Source: Enterococcus_I eurekensis
GTDB taxonomy: Bacteria; Bacillota; Bacilli; Lactobacillales; Enterococcaceae
Assembly (NCBI RefSeq): GCF_042654605.1
Contig: NZ_JBHSGT010000060.1
Span: 1 to 55,741 of the forward strand
DNA: 55,741 nucleotides
Reading direction: 5' to 3'
Of the stretch, positions 25,035 to 32,122 are shown one piece after another (position 1 is the stretch's first letter; every line of letters starts with the position of its first letter). Made by a program: the position numbers and the translations under genes. The notes beneath the pieces are model-generated. The model was not told the origin of the DNA. It saw only the letters and a list, made by a program, of their open reading frames with translations, and ran no database searches.

Positions 25035-26135
25035 TTACTTTGTTTTCACTAATAAATGACGCAAAAGTTCTAAATCTCGTTCTTCTGCTGGGGTCAATTC
25101 CCTTTGTTCTTTGACTGCTTTTAATCGATCTAACTTGCCTTTGATTTCAGCCTTCTTTTGTAAAACATCATACTCGTAGCGATCACGATAACCGTATTCA
25201 CGCATTTTAGTAATTGGTTCTACTTCTACAGGCATCAAGTTTGCTATGATTTCTTCTGTTTGATCGACAAAATGTGGTGGAATTAATAAGTTTTTACCTA
25301 ATTCTTCAGCTGTTTCATCCACTGTCGCACCTGGTCCAAGTGTTGATAACTCAATTAAAATACCGCCTTTTTCTCTAAAATATAATGCTTGGAAGTATTT
25401 TCTATCTTTCACTTCAGTTGGTTGGTAACCAGCTTTAATTAATTTTTCACGCCAATCATGAATGTCATCGGCTGTGACTTTAAAAGCGATATGGTGAACA
25501 GCTCCAATCCCCATTCTGCCTCGTCCGCGTGTTTTTTTATTCATTTCAATCACGCCACCTAGATCATCGTTGACTTTTAATTGGATGAATTCTTCATCCT
25601 CGTCCACTTTTTCATAACCCATTACATCGGTTAATAATTTTAATGTTTTTTCAGGTTCTCCTGAGTAAAGTGCAGCATTATGAATACCAATAAAGGCATC
25701 TTTTTTTGTCACACCATTATACTCCCAAGACATATCGGTATTGTAATCACCTTCGATAAATTCTAACTCTAAACCGTCTGGATCTCTAAAACCAATCCGA
25801 GGTTTATTAAAACGAGTATACTCGAAAAATGGCATTTCAAACTGTACAAAACGGTCTCGCCAAAAGTCAAAACTATCAGGCGCAATTGCGTAGCTCGCAA
25901 CCCCAACTTGTCCATCGCCAATTCTGCCTTCTACAGCGTCTGTCCAAGGGAAAGTTGTTACTAAGCCAGTGCTTGCATCAGTATTTCCATAGTATAGATG
26001 GTAATTTTCTTTATCGTCAAAATTTAGTGTTTTTTTGACTAAACGTAATCCTAAAAAGCCTGCATAAAAGTCCGCGTTACGTTGTGCGTGACCTACGATT
26101 GATGAAATATGATGAATCCCTGTTGTCTTCAACAT
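25035..26135 (-). CDS. mhqO: MhqO-like ring-cleavage extradiol dioxygenase (glyoxalase/VOC family)
   Basis: A 366-aa Fe(II)-dependent dioxygenase made of two VOC modules. Seen: GIHHISSIVGHAQRNADFYAGFLG at the N terminus (about residues 5-28, metal His), FRDPDGLELEFIEG, FIGIHNAALYSG opening the second half (metal His), GAVHHIAFKV (metal His) and IELSTLGPG with its metal Glu. Close to B. subtilis MhqO/MhqA hydroquinone dioxygenases in length and motifs. The C-terminal tail (about 310-366) is charged and helical. Start ATG at 26135 has GGAGG 7 nt upstream. A promoter with an MhqR-like palindrome lies at 26164-26192. Confidence 0.9.
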   Translation of the reverse strand: MLKTTGIHHISSIVGHAQRNADFYAGFLGLRLVKKTLNFDDKENYHLYYGNTDASTGLVTTFPWTDAVEGRIGDGQVGVASYAIAPDSFDFWRDRFVQFEMPFFEYTRFNKPRIGFRDPDGLELEFIEGDYNTDMSWEYNGVTKKDAFIGIHNAALYSGEPEKTLKLLTDVMGYEKVDEDEEFIQLKVNDDLGGVIEMNKKTRGRGRMGIGAVHHIAFKVTADDIHDWREKLIKAGYQPTEVKDRKYFQALYFREKGGILIELSTLGPGATVDETAEELGKNLLIPPHFVDQTEEIIANLMPVEVEPITKMREYGYRDRYEYDVLQKKAEIKGKLDRLKAVKEQRELTPAEERDLELLRHLLVKTK

Positions 26136-26163
26136 AGTGTTTCCTCCGTTTCTTTATATTTGT

Positions 26164-26192
26164 ATATTAGTACGAATTCGAATCATATTCAA
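26164..26192 (-). promoter_or_regulatory. mhqO-mhqD promoter with palindromic operator
   Basis: Minus strand TTGAAT (26187-26192), 17-nt spacer, TAATAT (26164-26169). The spacer holds the perfect palindrome CGAATTCG (26173-26180), the core of B. subtilis MhqR-type operators as I recall them. Assignment to an MhqR homologue is inference; no marR-type gene is present in the window. Confidence 0.6.
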
Positions 26193-26201
26193 TCGATATG
26201 C

Positions 26202-26375
26202 TCAAGGTGTATAATATATTGATTTTTCCATTAAAAAATTAACAAAAGGAACGTCTTTGATAAAGACTTGATTTTGTTGAACAACTTGATAACCCTGACT
26301 TTCAAAGAAGGGTCGTGCCGTAATTGAAGCCGCAACCGTTAGTTTTTTATCTGGATGTATATTTTCTAGTGCCAT
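26202..26375 (-). pseudogene. C-terminal remnant of a GNAT acetyltransferase
   Basis: A 57-codon frame starting at ATG 26375 with product beginning MALENIHPDKKLTVAASITA and containing ARPFFESQGYQVVQQNQ, the terminal beta-alpha-beta of many GNAT acetyltransferases, ending in YYTP. The acetyl-CoA-binding RxxGxG/A loop is absent, so it cannot be functional alone. Its ATG overlaps the stop of the next broken GNAT gene (TAATG). Likely debris of a separate GNAT gene. Confidence 0.65.
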
Positions 26376-26803
26376 TATATTAAATATTTTTGTAAAATAA
26401 TCTTATTACCATTTTGCTCTCCGGTTTCAATAAAACCAAATTTCTTATATAGTTGTAACGCTGGTTCATTATCTGGCTTTGTCGACAATGTAATAACTTT
26501 TTCTTTAGCATTCTGAAACATATAATCAATGATTAAAACTAACGCTTTTGAGGCATAGCCTTTTGCTTGATGGTTTTGATCAATCATAAACTACCACAAC
26601 CAATTACGTTTATCAGGTTCTGGAATTGTTTCATCAAAAACAACTGCCGTGTAACCAATGATTTCTTGATTGAGACAAATGAAATATGCTTTTGCAAAAG
26701 GATTCGTAGCCGCTTCTTGAATAGCTTCAGGCACACTGAGAACTAAATTTTTCTTCTTTTGTTCTGATGTTAGTTTCAACATCTCACCTATAGATGCATC
26801 CAA
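26375..26803 (-). pseudogene. GNAT acetyltransferase interrupted by an in-frame amber codon
   Basis: One continuous frame of about 142 codons with a TAG at 26591-26593. Before it: AFAKAY-like central strands ending PEPDKRNWLW; after it: FMIDQNHQAKGYASKALV, the acetyl-CoA loop (Q-x-K-G-Y-A), then EPALQLYKKFGFIETGE, the typical GNAT end. A tryptophan-to-stop or similar change is enough. The N terminus also lacks an ATG with a ribosome binding site (a TTG at 26803 is the first possible start). Resembles BltD/spermidine-type acetyltransferases. Confidence 0.75.
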
Positions 26804-27096
26804 CTCATTAACAGCTAGTAATGAAAAATTCCCCTACTCGTTTACTCATAAACTTTTTTCCCTTCTTCAAAAAGGATACCGTCACCCTTATATATTCATC
26901 CTCAAATTTTATCAATCTTAGTTATTTATTATATTATTATGTCACAAAAGACTCATAATGTATACGCTCTCTACAACGATAGGGGCTATCTTTTCGCACT
27001 AGTATTTTAAACAATAAAGAACCAAGATGAGCAGAATATTATCCACTTTTCTTAGTTCTTTGTTAGTACATTTACTTTTACTTTTATTTGCTTTAA
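26804..27096. other. Intergenic stretch between GNAT remnants and pduO
   Basis: AT-rich and without a coding frame I can support. It contains a likely terminator for pduO at 27016-27061 (see separate entry). The stretch near 26810-26870 continues the degraded GNAT frame without a start codon. Confidence 0.5.
27016..27061 (-). terminator. Possible terminator of nrdJ-pduO
   Basis: AAAGAAC-AAGA / TCTT-GTTCTTT stem (one mismatch) with a 22-nt loop, followed by only a weak T run on the minus strand. Confidence 0.45.
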
Positions 27097-27663
27097 TTAA
27101 TCATTATGAAAAACTTTCCCTGCTCGTTCATAAAAAGGTTCTTTGACATCATAAACAAAATTCATATAACGGGCTAAGATGAAGAACAAATCAGACAAGC
27201 GGTTAACAACTTTGAATGCATGTAAATTAATCGGAATACCATCGCTAACTAGCTGCGTAATTTCACGTTCCGCACGACGTGTCACAGTCCGTGCAATATG
27301 AAAATGACTGGCCAATAAGTGACCACCTGGTAAGACAAATTTTTCAATCAGCGGGACTTTTTTGGCGTAGGCATCGATTAAACTTTCGACTTCTAATAAA
27401 TGTTGTTGATTAACGATATAATCACGGATACCCTCGGGAGTTGCTAAATCAGTTCCAATATCAAACAACAAAACTTGCAATTGTAACAACTCTTTTTGAA
27501 GTTCAAGGTGTTCATCGGCTAATTGAGAAATGATTTCGCCAATCCAAGCATTGGTTTCATCGAGGCTCCCATAAGCATGAATCCGAGGATCAGACTTCGC
27601 CAGTCGTTCACCACCAATAATACTTGTTTTGCCATGATCGCCACTTTTAGTATAGATTTTCAC
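27097..27663 (-). CDS. pduO: ATP:cob(I)alamin adenosyltransferase (PduO type)
   Basis: A 188-aa cytosolic enzyme that transfers the adenosyl group of ATP to cob(I)alamin, giving adenosylcobalamin. Seen: N-terminal KIYTKSGDHGKTSIIGGERL (ATP site), YGSLDETNAWIG, the PGG motif FVLPGGHLLASHFHIARTVTRRAER and NRLSDLFFILAR. I take GTG at 27663 as start because AAGGAGG sits 8 nt upstream and the family begins MKIYTK; the ATG at 27669 is too close. The ribosome binding site overlaps the end of nrdJ, so the gene is translated from the nrdJ transcript and supplies that enzyme's cofactor. Confidence 0.93.
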   Translation of the reverse strand: MKIYTKSGDHGKTSIIGGERLAKSDPRIHAYGSLDETNAWIGEIISQLADEHLELQKELLQLQVLLFDIGTDLATPEGIRDYIVNQQHLLEVESLIDAYAKKVPLIEKFVLPGGHLLASHFHIARTVTRRAEREITQLVSDGIPINLHAFKVVNRLSDLFFILARYMNFVYDVKEPFYERAGKVFHND

Positions 27664-27676
27664 GCGCATAACCTCC

Positions 27677-30151
27677 TTACAGGCCACATTTTAATTGTAC
27701 TTTACAATTGGTACACGTACTGCAACCGCCAATTTCTTCAATCGTTCCTTCTAAACAAATCGGACATTTCTCATTCGTTTCATCTATTTCATGAATAATA
27801 TTTTCTGTTTTAATTTCTAAGTTGGCAGTCTGATCATTTTCAACCGCTTCTAACGTTAGAACTTGTGAATCACGGCTACCATCAACATAGACGGTGCCGC
27901 CTTTTGCACCACCGCTATATAGATTTTCGTAAATTTTTGCGACTTGTTGAACCGAATAACCACGCGGTGCATTGACCGTCTTCGAAATTGAACTATCTAC
28001 CCAGCGTTGAATAACACATTGAACATCAACGTGAGCTTCGGGTGTCAATTCCATCGCTGAAACAAAGAATTCTGGTAAATCAGCTTTTGATGCTTGGGGT
28101 TCATTTTCTAAATATTCTTCAACAATCTCAGCATTGACTTCAATGAATTTCCCTAAGCGACCACTACGGAAATAAGAAAATGAGAAATAAGGCTCTAGTC
28201 CAGTTGAAACCCCGGCCATTGTTCCGGTTGATCCGGTTGGTGCCACCGTCAATAAGTGGGAGTTTCGAATACCATGTTCTAAAATACCTTCGCGAATTTC
28301 AGCTGGCATTTTTTTCATGTAGCCCGAATCGATGAACCTTTCGCGCAATTTTCGCGTTTCGGCATCGGTTTTACCAATCAAGAATGGAAAACTACCTTTT
28401 TCTTTGGCTAATTCAATCGATGTTTGATAGGCCGTTACCGCTATTTTTTCAAATACTTGATCAACTAAAGCATTGCCTTCAACAGAACCATACGTTTTTT
28501 CACAATAAATTAATAAATCAGCTAAGCCCATAACTCCTAATCCGACACGCCGTTCACCTTTGGCTTGTTTTTCATTTTTATCAAAGAAATAAGGTGTGGC
28601 GTCAATCACGTTATCCTGGAAACGGACGCTCGTTTCGACCGCATGCGCGAGCTTTTCAAAGTCCACTGATTTCGTTTCTTTATTGACCATGTGCGCCAAG
28701 TTGACTGCCGCTAAGTTGCAGACTGCATAAGGCGTTAACGGTTGTTCGCCACAAGGGTTAGTTGCGACAACTTTTTGACCATAAGCCGTGGCATTGGTCA
28801 TTTCGTTGGCGTTATCGATAAAGAAAATACCTGGTTCTGCTGAATAGGTCGCACAAAAAGTAATTAAATCCCATAATTCACGCGCTTTAATTTCTTGATA
28901 CCTCTTCACCTTACGACCGGTTGCTTCCCACTCGCGCACATCACCGATTTCAGCCCAATTTTGGTCATAATCAGTCATTTGAGTTTCATCATATTGTTCA
29001 ATTGCTGGAAAACGTAATGCATATGTAGTATCTGCCTCAACCGCATCCATGAAATTTTTCGTTAGACAAACCGAAATATTGGCGCCCGATAGGAATTCAC
29101 TATTTGTGACGCTATAAGTCCCGCCTTCTTGTAGTTTCATTTTTGCCTCTGCGATAAATGTTTGATTTGCTTCATCTTTAGCAAAATCTGATTGCAATAA
29201 GTGTTCTAATGCTGCTTTCTCACTTGGATTAAGTGGGGTAAACTGTAATTTTTCTTCAGCTAAACGGCGAATCGTTGCATTTGATGTCGTTTGAATTAGG
29301 TGACGTAAGATGGTTGGATTTTGCATTTTCGCTAAAATAAATTCAAAAATATCTGGGTGCCAATCAGCCATCATAATCATTTGAGCGCCACGACGGCTTC
29401 CGCCTTGTTCGACTAAATGGGTCAAGTTTGCTAAATCATTCAACCAAGAAACAGAACCGGAAGATTTACCACTCACCCCACGGACAATCGCCGAACGTGG
29501 ACGTAACGTTGACCCATTCGTTCCAACGCCGCCCCCACGACTCATAATTTCCATAACTTCCTTACGGTGGTTGGCTAAACCATCGCGAGAATCATGAATG
29601 AAAGGCATGACATAGCAGTTGAAGTACGTCACCTGTGAATCCGTACCTGCACCATATAAAACACGTCCTGCTGGAATGAGATTTTGACTGACTAATTGTT
29701 CATAGAAAGCATCAAAAGCTGCTGCATATTTTTTAGGTGATTGCTCTTCTTTGGCAATTCCATGCGCGACACGTTTGGCAATTTGCTCGTAATAAAGTTC
29801 TAATGGTTTTTCGATTTCAGTTATTGGGCGAAAAACACGACCCGTACTTGCTTCTTCGCCTGACAAAGCACTACGGAATTCTTCTTCTACTTCAATTTCC
29901 AAGATATCATCTTGAATAGCGATAACATTTCCTAACCCACGTGCCGGATACTGTGGATCGGGTTTTGTCGTTAAAACGACTAAGTCACCAATAACAAGTG
30001 TTTCTCCTGTTGGGTCTTTCGCGGCATAACGATCAAGCATAATTAAACGCGAAATACCGGAAAAATGTTGCTGCATCTCAGCTGTAATCGGATAAATCCC
30101 TGGGAATCCAGGAATGATTGTATTTAAATTCTCAATTTTATTTGTTATCAT
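27677..30151 (-). CDS. nrdJ: Adenosylcobalamin-dependent ribonucleotide reductase (class II)
   Basis: An 824-aa enzyme reducing ribonucleotides with a radical generated from adenosylcobalamin, independent of oxygen. Seen: FNCYVMP redox Cys, SRGGGVGTNGSTLRP, EQGGSRRGAQM, the radical-site loop ATNPCGEQPLTPYAVCNLAAVNLA, SHLLTVAPTGSTGTMAGV and a C-terminal CPIC/CSTCTNC-KCGL tail with zinc-ribbon-like and redox cysteines. The first 100 residues form a family-typical small N-terminal domain; no ATP cone is evident. Start ATG at 30151 has AAGGGG 8 nt upstream, better than the GTG at 30160. Promoter carries two NrdR boxes. Forms an operon with pduO. No B12 uptake genes are in the window. Confidence 0.95.
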   Translation of the reverse strand: MITNKIENLNTIIPGFPGIYPITAEMQQHFSGISRLIMLDRYAAKDPTGETLVIGDLVVLTTKPDPQYPARGLGNVIAIQDDILEIEVEEEFRSALSGEEASTGRVFRPITEIEKPLELYYEQIAKRVAHGIAKEEQSPKKYAAAFDAFYEQLVSQNLIPAGRVLYGAGTDSQVTYFNCYVMPFIHDSRDGLANHRKEVMEIMSRGGGVGTNGSTLRPRSAIVRGVSGKSSGSVSWLNDLANLTHLVEQGGSRRGAQMIMMADWHPDIFEFILAKMQNPTILRHLIQTTSNATIRRLAEEKLQFTPLNPSEKAALEHLLQSDFAKDEANQTFIAEAKMKLQEGGTYSVTNSEFLSGANISVCLTKNFMDAVEADTTYALRFPAIEQYDETQMTDYDQNWAEIGDVREWEATGRKVKRYQEIKARELWDLITFCATYSAEPGIFFIDNANEMTNATAYGQKVVATNPCGEQPLTPYAVCNLAAVNLAHMVNKETKSVDFEKLAHAVETSVRFQDNVIDATPYFFDKNEKQAKGERRVGLGVMGLADLLIYCEKTYGSVEGNALVDQVFEKIAVTAYQTSIELAKEKGSFPFLIGKTDAETRKLRERFIDSGYMKKMPAEIREGILEHGIRNSHLLTVAPTGSTGTMAGVSTGLEPYFSFSYFRSGRLGKFIEVNAEIVEEYLENEPQASKADLPEFFVSAMELTPEAHVDVQCVIQRWVDSSISKTVNAPRGYSVQQVAKIYENLYSGGAKGGTVYVDGSRDSQVLTLEAVENDQTANLEIKTENIIHEIDETNEKCPICLEGTIEEIGGCSTCTNCKVQLKCGL

Positions 30152-30177
30152 TGAAAACACCCCTTAAAATTCATGAA

Positions 30178-30232
30178 ACACAATATATAGTATCACTAAA
30201 TGAATATTACCACCATATATTGTATTTTTCAA
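30178..30232 (-). promoter_or_regulatory. nrdJ promoter with two NrdR boxes
   Basis: Minus strand: TTGAAA (30227-30232), 17-nt spacer, TAATAT (30204-30209). NrdR box 1 ACACAATATATAGTAT at 30178-30193 and box 2 CCACCATATATTGTAT at 30210-30225, both matching the known pattern acaCwATATaTwGtgt. Their centres are 32 bp apart (three helical turns), a standard NrdR spacing. Box 2 fills the -35/-10 spacer, so NrdR binding should block polymerase. Confidence 0.85.
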
Positions 30233-30260
30233 CATTGACATTTTCACTATTTTCTGATAA

Positions 30261-30277
30261 GTGAGAATGATTCTCAC
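30261..30277. promoter_or_regulatory. Fur-family-like palindrome
   Basis: GTGAGAATGATTCTCAC is a perfect 8-1-8 inverted repeat and fits the 7-1-7 Fur box layout TGAtAATnATTaTCA with one symmetrical change per arm. It lies between divergent nrdJ and the DUF1275 gene, about 30 nt upstream of the nrdJ -35 and about 105 nt upstream of the DUF1275 start. Which Fur-family member (Fur, Zur, PerR) and which gene it serves are inference. Confidence 0.6.
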
Positions 30278-30382
30278 TAAGAATGTGGGCTTTTTCGCTA
30301 TTAAAAGCTATACTAGATACGCATAAATTTTTTATTAAATTTCTGATTATTACTACTTAAATTCGAAAGGAACCAATCACTA

Positions 30383-31066
30383 TTGAAAGCAACCGAACCT
30401 TATTACAGACGAAAAATAATTCTCGCTTTATTTCTCAGTGGCCTGTCTGGCTTCATTGATATTTTAGGTTTATTTAGCATCGGCGGCATGTTTTTATCTT
30501 TTATGAGCGGCAATTCAACCCGTTTCGCCTTTTATTTAGCCGATGGGCATTTTAAACAAGCCTTCCCTTATTTACTAATTATCTCAGGCTTTGTTTTTGG
30601 CGCCTTTTTGGGTGATCAACTTAAAAGTCATTTTCCTAATTATAAATTAATCAGTATCTTATCAGTCGAAACCCTTTTGATTTTAAGTAGCTATATCATG
30701 CTGCATTTTACTTTCCCCGGAGAATGGACGCACCTACCTTTAACAATTGCCATGGGATTACAAAATGCGATTCAAATCGAAGTTGGAGATAAAATCGTTG
30801 GCCGAACCTTTTTTTCCGGTGTCCTTCATTCACTTGGTGCTTCCTTATCGCAACTCTTACAAAAGAAAACCTCTTGGAAATCACCTGCACTTGATTTATT
30901 AATTTGGATTGTGGCTGTCTCCGGTGCTTTTCTGGCAGGTATTCTACAACCGGACATTCCAACGAAAACCTTACTTGGTGGAGTCTCAATCATTTTACTT
31001 TTACTCATCTTTTTTATTATAATATTTAGAAGCGTGGAGAAGAAAAATTTTATCACGCTACGCTAA
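30383..31066 (+). CDS. DUF1275 (YoaK) family membrane protein
   Basis: A 227-aa integral membrane protein with six hydrophobic segments. Seen: ALFLSGLSGFIDILGLFSIGG, then FLSFMSGNSTRFA (the family's conserved SGN stretch), FGAFLGDQL and LPLTIAMGLQNA, all DUF1275 signatures. Function of the family is not known. Start is a TTG at 30383 with AAAGGA 10 nt upstream. The carbonic anhydrase gene follows after 18 nt, so the two are probably co-transcribed. A Fur-like palindrome lies upstream. Confidence 0.85.
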   Translation: MKATEPYYRRKIILALFLSGLSGFIDILGLFSIGGMFLSFMSGNSTRFAFYLADGHFKQAFPYLLIISGFVFGAFLGDQLKSHFPNYKLISILSVETLLILSSYIMLHFTFPGEWTHLPLTIAMGLQNAIQIEVGDKIVGRTFFSGVLHSLGASLSQLLQKKTSWKSPALDLLIWIVAVSGAFLAGILQPDIPTKTLLGGVSIILLLLIFFIIIFRSVEKKNFITLR

Positions 31067-31084
31067 TTTAAAGGAGACGAGGAA

Positions 31085-31636
31085 ATGAAACAAGTTTTTC
31101 AAGATATTTTATCGTACAACGAAGCTTTTGTAGAAAACAAGGAGTACTTACCCTATCAAACCGATAGCAATCCAAATAAGAAATTAGCGATTTTAACCTG
31201 TATGGATAGTCGTTTAACTGAACTATTACCTGCAGCGCTAGGCATTAAAAATGGCGATGCCAAGACCATTAAAAATGCAGGTGGCATGATTACGAGTCCA
31301 GTTGGATCAACGATTCGTAGTTTAGTCGTATCGATTTATGCCTTTGATATTAAACAAGTCATGGTCATTGGACATGATGATTGCGGAATGAGCCATGTTG
31401 ATAATTCTCCTTTACTTGAAAAAATGAAAGACCGTGGGATTTCAAAAGAAGCCTTTGAAACGTTTAATTCGGATAGCTTCGATACCGCCCGCTGGTTGGA
31501 AGGCTTTGATAACGTTGAAGAATCCGTTGCTAAAACAGTCGATGCTGTTATCAACCATCCATTAATCTCCAAAGACGTCGAAGTCCGCGGCTTTGTCATT
31601 AACCCAAACACCGGAAAATTAAGAATAGTGAAATAA
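31085..31636 (+). CDS. Beta-class carbonic anhydrase
   Basis: A 183-aa zinc enzyme interconverting CO2 and bicarbonate. Seen: zinc/catalytic dyad LTCMDSRLTELLP (Cys, Asp, Arg), NAGGMITSPVGSTIRSL, and the second zinc pair GHDDCGM (His, Cys). It resembles the short YtiB-type clade. Start ATG at 31085 with GGAGACGAGG upstream. The stop codon TAA (31634-31636) lies inside the first boundary motif of the hairpin-repeat cluster B. Confidence 0.93.
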   Translation: MKQVFQDILSYNEAFVENKEYLPYQTDSNPNKKLAILTCMDSRLTELLPAALGIKNGDAKTIKNAGGMITSPVGSTIRSLVVSIYAFDIKQVMVIGHDDCGMSHVDNSPLLEKMKDRGISKEAFETFNSDSFDTARWLEGFDNVEESVAKTVDAVINHPLISKDVEVRGFVINPNTGKLRIVK

Positions 31637-32040
31637 GAGGTTATTGCTTTGGAGCGGTCAGCTGTGAGAGTTAACAAAACCTATGAAAAAATCGGTTTTT
31701 AATTTTATCCATAGGTTGCGTTAACTCCGAACAGTTGCTCCAACAATACCGTTTGATAAGAGGTTATAATAAAAAGTGTTCAGGGACGATGCATAAGAAC
31801 AGAATATTTCAAAAGTGATTTTTACTTTTGAAAATATTTTGGCTTATGACCGAATCCCTGATTTTTTTATACCGTTTGAGATAAGAGGTTATTTTTAAAG
31901 TAGGTGATACGAGAGATAAGAAGGTTTTCGAAAAAATAGCTCTTTTATTTTTATCGGAAACAAGCTTATCTCCGAGTATCAGCTTTAAAAATACCGTTTC
32001 AATAAGAGGTTATTGCTTTGGAGCGTTTAACTCAATAGGA
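31632..32040 (+). repeat. Tandem hairpin repeat cluster B (three full units and one half unit)
   Basis: Units of 120-125 bp: B1 31632-31755, B2 31756-31880, B3 31881-32000 and half unit B4 32001 to about 32040. Each full unit is a long imperfect palindrome: B1 pairs TTGGAGC/GCTCCAA, AGTTAAC/GTTAACT, AACCTATG/CATAGGTT; B2 pairs TCAGGGA/TCCCTGA, CATAAG/CTTATG and AAAAGT/ACTTTT; B3 pairs TATTTTTAAAG/CTTTAAAAATA, TGATAC/GTATCA, GAGATAAG/CTTATCTC. Junctions read ATACCGTTT-(2-4 nt)-ATAAGAGGTTAT. The 25 bp at 31632-31656 recur exactly at 32001-32025, so B4 copies the left arm of B1. No ORF is supported. Confidence 0.88.
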
Positions 32041-32050
32041 GGCTACTATA

Positions 32051-32108
32051 AAAATAAGTCCCTCCTCAATCTACCGTTTATCGCGTGATTGAGGAGGGAC
32101 TTATTTTT
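32051..32108. terminator. Bidirectional terminator between repeat cluster B and fabK
   Basis: AAAATAAGTCCCTCCTCAAT / ATTGAGGAGGGACTTATTTTT, about 19 bp; the loop contains ACCGTTTATCGCG, reminiscent of the repeat junction. Serves the thl-fabK operon on the minus strand. Confidence 0.92.
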
Positions 32109-32122
32109 ATTGATCGTTTGGT

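Noticed and set aside
31632..32040. CRISPR array
   Set aside because: Units are 120-125 bp palindromes with short junction motifs, not 25-40 bp repeats with unique spacers, and no cas genes are present.
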